Assembly (NCBI GenBank): GCA_019828565.1 | Contig: JAHDYR010000025.1 | Location: forward strand, 930,001-994,000 | From: Carpediemonas membranifera | Lineage: Eukaryota; Fornicata | Length of the DNA: 64,000 bases | Direction: 5' to 3' | Shown: one piece after another, positions 30,859 to 40,891 of the stretch | How the letters are laid out: every line of letters begins with the position of its first letter | Numbering within the stretch: the stretch's first letter is position 1 | Position numbers and translations under genes: made by a program | Notes under the pieces: model-generated | Seen by the model: only the letters and a program-made list of their open reading frames with translations | Told to the model about the DNA's origin: nothing | Databases searched by the model: none

Positions 30859-33800
30859 TCACTGGTAAAACGCATCGTCTCCGGAATCTTCGTCGTCATT
30901 TCTGTCAGTCTCGAATACCAGCTTCGCATCAGCTTCAAGGCTGGCCACAGCGTCCTCGATATCGGGCATGTCTGGGTGGAACGCCCAGGTCGCCTTCTTC
31001 AGGGACTTCAGCATCAGTAGGTAGTTGGAATAGTGCCTGCATGGGCTCACGGCGAGGGACAACAGCGCAGGTCGCTCCATAGGGCACCCCGTCATCTTGC
31101 CGACCTCACCATCGAAGAGACGGAACTCAGAAGAATAATCATCAGGGTCGAACAGAGGATGACTCGCCATCTTCGACCTTGTCGTCCGTTGGATGTATTC
31201 CTGGTAGTCTTCCAATGCTTGTGGGCAACAAATGTGCTCGACGAGGACCTTCGCGAGCGATGTACGTGCGAAGACATTGAACGGTTCGACCAGCACGGTC
31301 CTGAGGCTGGACAAAAGCTGCTGCGAGTGCTCGACAATGTCTCCCACGCCGTCGAACAACTCATCTGGATGCCGAAGCTCAGGTGGGAACGCATCAGCGT
31401 TGATCTGCACGATCCGCTTCCATTTGGGGATGACTTGATCGATGAGGAACTTCATGGACTTGACGAACTCTTCCTCCACCTTGATGAACTCCATCGCGTG
31501 TCCTCGTCTAGCCACCCGCTTGGAAGCGGTTGCCTCGAATGTCTTCGTGCTGAAAACAACCGGAGTCGCCTTGAAGACGGCCCGCTTCATGGCGTCGGGC
31601 GTGGTTACCTTGGGCGGGAGACGAAGCTCCGTCCCTGCGTTATTCGTTCTGTCCGTTGTTCCAACCGGGACGGCGTTGATGTTTGACCCGCCCAGGCTTC
31701 GAACGACGGAAACCCTCTCATCGGCCCTGGAGGAAGCAAATACATAGTGCTCGAACCTGTGGCGCGTCTCGTCGTCCTCGAGGGCGGTGCGGAGGACGGC
31801 TTGCATATCGGCAGTCCTGTCGTCGAATGTCAGAAGGCCGAGGACGTCATCGACGGTGCGAGGGCTGGGCTCGGTCAGCATGGCGCGGAGGTCATCGACG
31901 CTCAGTGCTCTGAGGGCTGCGAGCGTGTCGTCGCCGAGATTCTTCTCCATTCCCTCGCGGACGACTTTCATGCGCTCGGCAAAGCGACGCCGCACCTCAT
32001 CGCGGTACTCATCGAGGCCGACGGCGACGAACCCAGCGAGCGGGCACGCCTCGCGTGCAGCGGCGAGCGAAACCATCGCCCAGTGGAGCTCGGGCATCAG
32101 GGCCTCGAGGTCGACACCTTCGCCCTTCAGCGCGCGGAACCACGCCGAGCTGGCCATGTGGGCGGGCATCGCGATGTCGTTGAGCAGCATGAGCTGAAGC
32201 ACGCGACCCAGCCCCACCAAAAGAGGGCGCAGCTCGGCAAGCTCCAGGTCGAGGATGCCCGGCGCGAAGACAAGCGTGCCAGCGCGGAACAGTGGCTGGT
32301 TGCCGACGAACGTATGTTGCACAGCATCAACCAGACCTGGCAGTGCGTTGGTCGCCTCCACGTCCGATAACGAGATGTTGGCACTGCTGAAATCCTTGCC
32401 TGCGCCAGCGAGCTCGCAAAGGTCGCTGGCCGGAAAACCAGCAAGTTCGAGAGACACGTCATCTCTTGGGCCGTTCCTGAAACTGTCACGGAAAGCAAGC
32501 ATCGCGCCACTCTGACCAGCGAGGCAGGCAAGAGCGTCGAAAGCAGTGAATCGCCGGGCAGGGTCATTGGCGAGCACGCCGCTCAGCGTCTCATTCAGCC
32601 TTCCGGTGGTGTGATCCGCGATCTGCTCCTCAATATAAGCGTCGCGTGGGGGGAACTTAGTGGCATCCACACGGATTCCAGTCAGGAATGCCAAGTACTG
32701 CGCGGCGTCCTTCTGGAAGATGAGGGAAAGGGCGATCAAACCCGCTCTGTACACGTCTGCGGCCTTTGACGCCTCCTCACGCATCATGTGCGTCATGTTC
32801 ACCTCCTCTGGGGCAACGATCGGGCTGCTTAACCCACCGAGGATCTTTGTCGCGGTTGTCGTGTTCTCTGTGCTCGGAGGGGTCCCAAAAGTGTCGTAGT
32901 ACCCGTTCTCGAAGCTGTACAACACAGGTTGGCCGTTTCTCTGACGGATGACGTCAGGATGCAGCGCCCGGTGTGTCGCTCCAGACCTATGCATTCGGGC
33001 AACTACTCTCAGCAGGCTCTCTAGGCGCGACTCTGTCAGAGGAGTTCCGTCACGGAACAGCGTGGGGAGATATTCCATGTAGAGATAGCACGTGCCCCTC
33101 ACCTCTCCCACGGTCGTGTCGTCTGCTAGGTCGAAGATGATGTAGTGCAGTTTGGGCACAATGCGACTAGACGAAAGATGTGATAGGATCGTGGCCTCGC
33201 GGAGACATCTCTTGCTCTCGCCGGCGGCTGGCCGATTGTCAGGGTTTTGTGACCGTCTGGCTCTCAGCTTAAATGCCTTGACAAAGAAAACATCGTCATT
33301 CCGTTTGACAATGCGGTCGACGTTGGTGATGAGCGGATCGCGATCGATCCCGTTCGGGGATATATCGTGGAAATCTGTGACCGTCAAGTTGTGCCGCGTC
33401 TCAGGTAACGCAAGCATATCAGCAATCTTGAGCTGCTTGAGCTTGTCGAGAAGCCCCTGGTCTTCTTTCACAAGGTTGATTTCTGGGCACAGCTCCGCAT
33501 GCTGGTAAACTGACTCGATAAGACTGTCAATCTTACGAACGCGTTCTTCTGAGCTGAGAACGCTACCAGCATGCGCCTGTTGCTGGACGGCGGCGTCACT
33601 CTGGGACTTGTGATACTGGTAGTTGCCCAGGTTCCGGCACTGCTGGATGACCTCTCTGACCTTCTCGAAGATCTCCAGGTCAGCCTCAGCGTTGACCTTG
33701 GTGTTCTTGAGCAGATCAAGCACCTCCTTGTCGGCGTTACGCAATCCGTTCATATGGAGCTCGGCCACCCAGGTCCACTTCCAGTCCTCGGCTGGCTCAG

Positions 33801-35256
33801 ATTCTGATATGCCACGGAGGGTGGTGTACAAGCGCTTCTGCTGTGTCGGCTTCAGCACCGAGAGGGAGGGGTGCTCAAGTTCTTCGTCAGCCTGACTGAC
33901 AAGGGCCCGGAGCTCGCTGAGAAAGTCGGAGGGTCGACCTGCATGTTGAAACGATGCAAGCTGGCCAACGACAGTGTGGCTGGCCATGAGCAGCTGGATC
34001 GTCCGGGCAATGTCGGCAATGACAGACTCGTAGGCTTTCTTGCGAGAGGCCGCGCGATCCTGCGCTGCAGATAGTTTGTCCTCACTGGCACCATCATGCT
34101 CCTGACCCAAGTGGACAGAAGAACGCCGGGCTGCGTCAAGCTGGGCTTTCAGGGCATTGAGGTCGGCAGGCGTGGTGTCCTCGAAGACAGTGATCTTGTC
34201 GAACGCCGCAGAGATTGACGTGGCGACTGTGACAGCGAGGGGCATCGTTGTGCAGAGTCTGACTGTCGCCTGTACAGCTTCCTGGAGGGTATCGCGTGCC
34301 ATACGGTCAGACCAGGGCCTAACGGCCTCCTGCAGGTCACTGCTGAGAGGCGCGTTGACTGTAGAGCCGTCTTTCAGGACCCTACGGCATATAACGTCGT
34401 CGGCGCGGCTGACTTCAACCTCGATATCGGGTTGTTTGAGGCGGATTATGACCATGTTGGGGAGTTCAGTCTTAACCACCAGCCGGTTGATGATCGCGCG
34501 CAGGTGGGGAATGCGAAGTTTCAGTGTCCCATTTTGGTTGATGGTGCTGGGAATTTTGTCCCTGTCGATCGAGGCGAGGACATCCTCGACCTCCAAGAAA
34601 ACGGCAACGGCTGCCTGGACCGAGCTGTTGGCTGGGAGGACGCAGTACTTCGCCCTCTGGACAGGACTAGTGTAAGTATGCTCGCTTGAGGGCATGGCAT
34701 CGTTTCTCATCTGTCTGACATCGCGTGTGACGCTGCACTGCGGAACGGTCATGCCGAACTCAAAGCTGATGCGATGGTTGTTCAGGAGCATGGTATCAAG
34801 CACGTTCGAGAAATCATTGAACGTACTGACAACGTTCGCGGGGGGGATGAGTCTGAACCGCTCAAAGGCAAACGGGTCTTCGTTGAAGCGGTGGATCTTG
34901 GAAGTGTACATCAGTGCGTTCAGCTGCTTCAGCAGTACGGTGAAGAGAGAGGGGCAGCCACTCTTGTGAACAAAGAAGCCTTCAATGTTGCTGACAACGA
35001 CTGTAGGCGTGGGGACAGTGATGTAAATCGCCATATTCTCGGGAACAGGGATATTGCTGTTCAGGAAATACAGCAGAACACTTCGGAGGTCATCCTTATC
35101 CACGGCGCCGGAGGGGTACTTCTCCTTTGAATCCGGTTCGCGAGGGAGAATGAACGTCTCGCTGACGTCAAGATCGCCTGCGTAGAGGTTAGTTAGCACC
35201 TTGTCGACGTGCTCGCAGTCGGGGATGTGTCAGGAGTAGGGAGGGTGTCATACCAT
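30859..35256 (-). CDS. giant protein: new repeats, pseudokinase, shared module, RhoGEF (DH) domain
   Basis: A protein of about 1,450 residues, paralogous to the plus-strand giant it faces. It has about three new-type repeats (first 290 residues, e.g. PENMAIYITVPTPTVVV), a coiled-coil region and a kinase-like domain at about 640-900. There the HRD motif reads HRALHPDVI (no catalytic Asp, near 743) and the DFG site reads YSFEN, so it should be a pseudokinase. The identical 188-residue module follows (about 964-1151), then near 1230-1420 a segment that reads as a DH domain: VEEEFVKSMKFLIDQVIPKW, an LFDGVGDIVEHSQQLL helix, LEDYQEYI, and the conserved-region-3-like SLAVSPCRHYSNYLLMLKSL. DH domains activate Rho-type GTPases. 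The tail is acidic. The frame has no ATG up to 35229; the best start is ATG 35256-35254 followed at once by a 42-base intron. Confidence 0.7.
31747..32310 (-). repeat. 564-bp module identical to 28898-29461 (inverted), arm 2
   Basis: Second arm of the inverted repeat, in frame in the pseudokinase-RhoGEF gene. Sequence divergence resumes within one or two bases at both borders (HYVFASS here, HVFFSHG in the other gene). Confidence 0.92.
35212..35253 (-). other. possible 42-base intron directly after the start codon
   Basis: On the minus strand an ATG (35256-35254) is followed by GTATGA, a CTCCTGAC branch-like stretch and GCGAG; removal gives M-HVDKVLTNLYAG in frame. Other splice choices further upstream (a GTATGT near 35328) are possible. 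Confidence 0.4.
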
Positions 35257-35663
35257 GGGCTGTGGAAGCGCGGAAGAAAGACACAAACGCTTTGGCGCTG
35301 GATAATGAAATTCTAGGGGTACATACGAGCTGAATAAGTTCCTTGGGGGCTACAAACCAGTGCGAGGACAACGGCTTCCGACTTCTGCGTTAGCGCAATT
35401 TTTAGCAAACGTACAAGCTGCATAATGAGCGTAAACTTCTAACAAACGATCTGAATTACAGCTTAGAGGACAAAACGAACCGTCCACAGAACCGTTCTTT
35501 CATAGATTCTGCCAGTTTGGGTTTCTGTGGTGACTCGAGCTACAGTCGGTCGTCGCCGGTCGCGTTCCATCGTGACGGATGACGAATGGTAATCAGATGA
35601 TCTGCTGCGGCTGGCTATCTCTATCGCATAGGGCTCACATCCCCCAGACATCCGCTTTGTCGC

Positions 35664-35972
35664 TTGTCCATCGTGACAAGCAGGTTTAGAGCGCCTCGGC
35701 GCAGTTCAGGTTCTCGGTTGCATGTAGAAGTTGCGCAGTCGGCTTCATGGGACCGATTGATAAACTTTGGTCTGATCTTGACCAGCTTGGGAGGTCTTCT
35801 TTGGATGACTGCGGGGCAGAGTTTAGAGGCCATCAGCAGGTTGGGAGACAAATGCGGCTGGCTCTAGACTGAGCTCATGACTCACAGCGTCGCGTCTGCT
35901 TCGCAGCTGGCGTCGGTGGTCGGCGAGTCGGCAGTCAGAATTTGGCAACCACCGAACTGAGCGCTGAAAGCG
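35664..35972. repeat. inverted-repeat flank: 5' region of RCC1-like copy F
   Basis: Near-identical inverted partner of 24411-24718. Differences are few single bases; similarity ends at a GTCACGATGGA stretch about 310 bases from the ATG. It contains the presumed family promoter next to the start at 35973. Confidence 0.85.
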
Positions 35973-37586
35973 ATGAGCAGCGCTAGTTCCTCGCCATCGG
36001 CCATCAAAGATGCCCTTATCTCCGCATATCGCGCCTCGCTCGTTGTAACGGCCTCCATCTCCGGGGACATCCCCTCGTTGCTCCAGCACGCCTACTCCAG
36101 GCACTTCCGCGAGCAGATGCCCTCGATCCACAACAACAAGAGCACTGTTACACCAACGAGCGTCCCTTCTCTCGAATCCCTCCTCGCCACGCTCTCCGAG
36201 ATCCACCCTCTCGAACCATCCGCGCAAGCCCTCCTCGACCGCGCCCGCTCGATCCTCACCAGCGGCCCCCCGCTGTCCATGAACGTCGAGCTCGCGGATG
36301 GCGAGGAGCTCCCGGTCGCCATGCACACGCTGAACCAGGGCGCGGTGTGGGCGTGTCTGCTGGGTGGCGGGGCCAACCCCGATCTAGAGGACAGGGTGCT
36401 GGAGGAGGCTCGTGAGGTGCAGCCAGATGATATTGAGATGCATAACAGAATCCGCAAGGCTCTCACCCCCGAGGCCAAGTGCCTCTGGTTCCTCTGCCGC
36501 AAGTTCTTCTTCTCGCTGAACGTCGCCGAGAAGGACGGCGAGAGCTATCAGTACACAGTATACGGCGATTGCTACCACCACCTCATGTACATGGGCCGAC
36601 TCTTCATGCTCGACACTGACTATCACGCCGCCCTCACCAGGGCCAGGATGCCCAGGGCCCTCGAGGTCTACAGCGACGAGATCACACACATCGCCAGGAC
36701 ACCCAAGGGTCTGTGGGGCTGGGGTGATAGCGGATATGGTCAGCTGGGGTTCAAGTCATCTGGGTTCGTCGACCCGACCCGCCTCACCTTCCCCAACTGC
36801 CCCAAGGTCGCCGAGCACGAGGCCAGCCTGCCCCCCTGGGAGAAGCAGAGGATGGTGACTGGTGTATCGATAATGAGCGGTCAGACGTTCATCCTCACCC
36901 CAGCCGGCACTGTCATGGCGGGCAACAAGGCGAATTGGTTCATAGGCGAAGCCGAGAGGGGCAATAGACGTCTGTTCACCCCAGTAGCAGTGCCCACTGG
37001 ATTTGTCCCAGATCACATCATGCATGCATGGAACAGCGCTGTCATCCTCTCAATGGGCGATCGGCAGGTGATCAGCGGAGAAAGCTGGAAAGGCCAGCTG
37101 GGACTTGGTCATGAGAATGATATGTCTGGATTCGTCGACTTGCCATTCAGGGTCGACCGGATCATGACTCCTGAAGATGATTTTAACGTCTTCCTCAGTG
37201 GCCGCCAGCTGCTCTTCGCTGGCCGAGTTACACCTCATATCGCCCAGTCGGGCCTGCTGCCTGGGTACAGCGAGGGCGACAAGTGCCTCACAGCCACCCA
37301 ATTCCGGTTCCCAGAGAGAGTCAAGGGATTCTTTTGTGACTATGATCTTATCTGGGTCACTGAGGGCCGCACTCATCTATGCGACGGAGAAAACCAGTAC
37401 AGCGTGCCTTTTGAGGCGATGGCAGTTGGTATCACAACTCAAGAAGATGAAGCCTTCAGCTCATTCCGCGACGCTACTGGCCAGTTGTTCAGGGTATCCG
37501 AGGCTGGCGCTGAGCCAGTCGAGTGCGAGACGCCCGAGTCGTGGGAAGACATCATTCCCGTCGACATCGACCCGTATGGTTCATAA
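35973..37586 (+). CDS. RCC1-like family protein, copy F
   Basis: An intact 537-residue member of the family, used here as the reference. An N-terminal helical region (1-110) is followed by the conserved block LTSGPPLSMNVELADGEELP and the helical ANPDLEDRVLEEAR/PEAKCLWFLCRKFFF region. RCC1-type blades come next: GLWGWGDSGYGQLGF at about 247, VILSMGDRQVISG...GQLGLGHEND at about 356, and a looser NVFLSGRQLLFAG unit near 405. It ends in VDIDPYGS. No signal peptide or membrane segment. Canonical RCC1 has seven clear repeats; here only two to four are evident, so a Ran-GEF role is not supported. The start ATG is fixed by the conserved 5' flank. A 5'-truncated copy (G) follows 85 bases after its stop. 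Confidence 0.88.
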   Translation: MSSASSSPSAIKDALISAYRASLVVTASISGDIPSLLQHAYSRHFREQMPSIHNNKSTVTPTSVPSLESLLATLSEIHPLEPSAQALLDRARSILTSGPPLSMNVELADGEELPVAMHTLNQGAVWACLLGGGANPDLEDRVLEEAREVQPDDIEMHNRIRKALTPEAKCLWFLCRKFFFSLNVAEKDGESYQYTVYGDCYHHLMYMGRLFMLDTDYHAALTRARMPRALEVYSDEITHIARTPKGLWGWGDSGYGQLGFKSSGFVDPTRLTFPNCPKVAEHEASLPPWEKQRMVTGVSIMSGQTFILTPAGTVMAGNKANWFIGEAERGNRRLFTPVAVPTGFVPDHIMHAWNSAVILSMGDRQVISGESWKGQLGLGHENDMSGFVDLPFRVDRIMTPEDDFNVFLSGRQLLFAGRVTPHIAQSGLLPGYSEGDKCLTATQFRFPERVKGFFCDYDLIWVTEGRTHLCDGENQYSVPFEAMAVGITTQEDEAFSSFRDATGQLFRVSEAGAEPVECETPESWEDIIPVDIDPYGS

Positions 37587-37671
37587 ATAGTGACAGCCAA
37601 CCCCACCCCAAGTCTCTTAATCATTTATCACTCGCTCAAGCTGGCCCGCTTGTCGGCCCCGCTGCTCATCC

Positions 37672-38086
37672 GAAAACGCTCTCACGCCCGAGGCCAAGTG
37701 CCTCTGGTTCCTCTGCCGCAAGTTCTTCTTCTCGCTGAACGTCGCCGAGAAGGACGGCGAGAGCTATCAGCGCCCTGTGCCCGACAGATGCTACCACCAC
37801 CTCATGTACATGGGCCGACTCTTCATGCTCGACACTGACTATCACGCCGCCCTCACCAGGGCCAGGATGCCCAGGGCCCTCGAGGTCTACAGCGACGAGA
37901 TCACACACATCGCCAGGACACCCAAGGGTCTGTGGGGCTGGGGTGATAACGGCTCTGGTCAGCTGGGGTTCGAGTCGTCTGGGTTCGTCGACCCGACCCG
38001 CCTCACCTTCCCCGCCTGCCCCAAGGTCGCCGAGCACGAGGCCAGCCTGCCCCCCTGGGAGAAGCACAGGATGGTGACTGATGTGC
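37672..38086 (+). pseudogene. RCC1-like family, copy G, truncated at both ends
   Basis: It begins abruptly inside the family at NALTPEAKCLWFLCRK and ends abruptly after PPWEKHRMVTDV near 38086. Its 5' break and the 85-base spacer to the preceding gene are the same as those of copy L at 56606, which shows both come from one duplicated block. No start codon context; not expected to make a family protein. Confidence 0.85.
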
Positions 38087-38318
38087 CTCGTGTGACGCCA
38101 CAACAGCGCATAATAATGCCCTATCGAAGGCTACTCCCTCGTCGTGCTGAGCATGAAGCACAATGAGTTGGGGTGAGCTCTGAGGAGTGGTGATGCTGAA
38201 TTGCAGATCGGACAGGCAGATTGCTCAGTTTCTACACGACATTTAATAAAGTACATCGTGTTCTAAAAAGATTCTATCAGTTCTATGCAATAATACACCC
38301 ATGCCAATGTGACAAGCC

Positions 38319-40781
38319 TCACATCTCATCTGGCGCCAAGAGCACCAGATGTCTCCGGGCCCGCTCAACCTTTCGCCCCCACGAGCCGTACAACACGGCT
38401 GCTACCAAGACAGTGAACGAGAACAGGAAACATAAGAAAACGCCAGCCGCTGGGAAAACGACAAATGATGCGTCGAGCGCCACACGAACAAAAAGCTTGC
38501 CAAAGAACCCACCGCCATCGTCGGCCAGGGAGAAGATTATGGGCTCCACAATGAACGTACGCAGACCGGCATGAAGCTCAACCGAAGCTTGCGGCGTATC
38601 AAGCATCACGAGGGGCGTAAACCCATCACTAGAAGCCTGCCCAGCCCCCAACCCCACGGCGACAGCATCCAGCCCGCTGGGAGAGAGGAATATGTTCGCA
38701 GGGGCACACCACTGGCCCTTAGACTCTACCCAGCCTGCCGAGAGATACGTTGTCACGTGCTCACCGACCACCATGATCGCCCAGGGCGTGTCTGTGGCAA
38801 AGGGAGACTCGTCTACGGTGAAGGGGAGCTCGGCAGAGACGGCGCAGATCAGGGCGGGAACGATTGTGTTGGTTTGGGAGATTGTCGGGATTCCGGTCAA
38901 AGATATGTTCAAGATATGGAAATTATCGGAATAAATCTGTTCGTATTCGTAGCTGCACATGAATGTAAAATCGTTATCGTAAAGCGGTGGGCTGTTGAAC
39001 ATCACATCTTGGATGCTCAGGCTATCCCTAAAAAATCCAGGAATCGAATCTGGACAAAAGGGGGTTGGGTGAAATGCCTCGACCGCTGTGTCAACGATTC
39101 TGCGGCGGACCCAATCTGATGCTTTGATCGACTCCGGCACCATGGTGTGAGTCACGACAGTTTCTCCACCATGGGCGTGGAATGTGACCTCCACGTCGCC
39201 TCTGTGGAGAACTGAAGCCGAGAAAGTGAGTGCGATCACAGCCATCGCATCAATTGATTGAATCAACACGCCGCCCCTCGACGAGTCGACCGACCTCATC
39301 CTGCTCTTAAAAGCAGACTCCACCAGGGTTATAGCCTCACCAAAGTGCAGGGTCGACCCGCATATAAACGTGCAAGCGGTGATATGCGGTCTGTCGTCAA
39401 ACGTCATTTCCAGGTAGCCGTCCGGGCACCCTCCCTCGGGGGCATCGAGACAGGAGCTCTGGCCCCATGCTGGCTGGTACTTGGCCACCCCGCACGACCG
39501 CAGCTCCTCTCTGCGGACATCGCCGTCCACTGGCTGAGCGTAGCCTGGTGGGGCAGGCTGGCATCGCCCGTCATTGATGAAAAAGCCCTTGCCGCAAGTC
39601 GTGCGACCCACACCGCAGTCGAGAGGGGTGGGTGAAGTAAATATCGCAGTGGAAGTTAGCCCAGACTGCATAGAGAAGTGCCGGTCGAGCTCCATGGGCA
39701 GAGGGACCTGTACGGGTGTCCGCTGATAAACATCATGGCCCGAGTGGAACGTTCCCAGTCGACCCAGGATTGCTAGACCCACTCCAAACACGCTGTGGCC
39801 CACCCCATCCCACTGCGCTGCGAGAGAAAAGAGCAGGCCAGCACTGACCGCCGTAATGTTTCGAAGACCGGTGTCAGTGAGGGTGGGTGTGGGTGTATTG
39901 TGACCGAGGAAGAGCTCGTAGCCCTCGTTCTTTCCGATGGCGAAGAGCTCGTTGTCCTCACTGATGATTAAGGCGCCAGAGATGGTCGCGCGTGCAGTTT
40001 TTGCTCTGAATGGAAGGTCGATCTTAGTGAATGAGTCAAGAAAGCCATCCAGCCACTGCCCAGAGACAAATACCTCGCCCGTATCTGTCAAAACCAGGCT
40101 AGTGTTGACGATGGAATCGACGGTCATCGGCCTGGAATTCGAGGGCAGGTCGACAATTGTGGGGTATTCAAAGAGCAGCCCTTGATCGACTGACAGGCCA
40201 AGCTGGCCCAGGTCATTGCATCCCATGCCCAGTATAATACCATCGCTCAGGAGCATTGTGTGGCATGACCCGGCTGCAGCGTCGAGGATGGGGGCAAAGA
40301 GGGGTATGACCCTTGGTTTGCACTCGTGGCTGTTCATCTGGCCTGTCCCAAGCTGGCCGTACTCGTTCGACCCGTATGCCATGGTCAGGTTGTTGTTGAA
40401 ACCGACAACAGTGTGTGCCCCACCAACAGCGACGGCAACGGGCTTGATGTCTGCTATACTGGTGTGCACCTTCTCGTAAAGAGAGCGCGGGGCAGACGAC
40501 TGGCGGCCTAGGGCGCAATCTGTGTTGCAGCCAGCCGAATAGAAAGCAGTGGGGCTCAGCATGACGGAAAAGGGGCAGGATGACTTGGAGAGAGCGATCT
40601 GAACTGGCTCATAGTCAGACACGTAGGTTATATTGGCTGGTGGAGTGATGCTGAACGTTGTTCCGAGCTCGTAGAAGGTGTTTCCGCCCCAGAAGACGGC
40701 ATCGGTCGCAAAAGAGAAAGAAAAGAGGCTAACAAGTGCTGCAGTGACAATTATGATATGTATGTTGAAGCAATAGAGCAT
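38319..40781 (-). CDS. membrane-anchored RCC1-repeat protein
   Basis: An 820-residue protein with an N-terminal signal peptide (MLYCFNIHIIIVTAALVSLFSFSFA), an extracytoplasmic RCC1 propeller, a cysteine-rich stretch, a long beta-rich region and one C-terminal membrane segment (about 771-797) before a 22-residue basic tail. RCC1 blades are clear: YGSNEYGQLGTGQM, LGMGCNDLGQLGL and GEVFVSGQW. The Cys-rich part (DCGVGRTTCGKGFF...CQPAPPGYAQP) resembles the short disulphide motifs that follow RCC1 domains in large protist surface proteins. It belongs to a different RCC1 branch from the cytosolic multicopy family around it. The frame runs 174 bases further 5', but the ATG at 40781 opens exactly on the signal peptide. 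Its 3' end lies next to fragment G. Likely a cell-surface or secretory-pathway protein, function unknown. Confidence 0.8.
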   Translation of the reverse strand: MLYCFNIHIIIVTAALVSLFSFSFATDAVFWGGNTFYELGTTFSITPPANITYVSDYEPVQIALSKSSCPFSVMLSPTAFYSAGCNTDCALGRQSSAPRSLYEKVHTSIADIKPVAVAVGGAHTVVGFNNNLTMAYGSNEYGQLGTGQMNSHECKPRVIPLFAPILDAAAGSCHTMLLSDGIILGMGCNDLGQLGLSVDQGLLFEYPTIVDLPSNSRPMTVDSIVNTSLVLTDTGEVFVSGQWLDGFLDSFTKIDLPFRAKTARATISGALIISEDNELFAIGKNEGYELFLGHNTPTPTLTDTGLRNITAVSAGLLFSLAAQWDGVGHSVFGVGLAILGRLGTFHSGHDVYQRTPVQVPLPMELDRHFSMQSGLTSTAIFTSPTPLDCGVGRTTCGKGFFINDGRCQPAPPGYAQPVDGDVRREELRSCGVAKYQPAWGQSSCLDAPEGGCPDGYLEMTFDDRPHITACTFICGSTLHFGEAITLVESAFKSRMRSVDSSRGGVLIQSIDAMAVIALTFSASVLHRGDVEVTFHAHGGETVVTHTMVPESIKASDWVRRRIVDTAVEAFHPTPFCPDSIPGFFRDSLSIQDVMFNSPPLYDNDFTFMCSYEYEQIYSDNFHILNISLTGIPTISQTNTIVPALICAVSAELPFTVDESPFATDTPWAIMVVGEHVTTYLSAGWVESKGQWCAPANIFLSPSGLDAVAVGLGAGQASSDGFTPLVMLDTPQASVELHAGLRTFIVEPIIFSLADDGGGFFGKLFVRVALDASFVVFPAAGVFLCFLFSFTVLVAAVLYGSWGRKVERARRHLVLLAPDEM

Positions 40782-40891
40782 ACTTGAAGTGAGTATAGAG
40801 CCCAAACGGCACTGAGAGGTACGATGAACGAACCAAATCTGCTTTCCTAAGGATGCACCTTGGTTGCAAAACAAGGGCCGGCTGACAGTAT

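Noticed and set aside
31747-32370. 207-codon plus-strand frame opposite the shared kinase module
   Set aside because: It is the antisense shadow of the 564-bp module; the same shadow appears at 28880-29461, and the real proteins run on the other strand.
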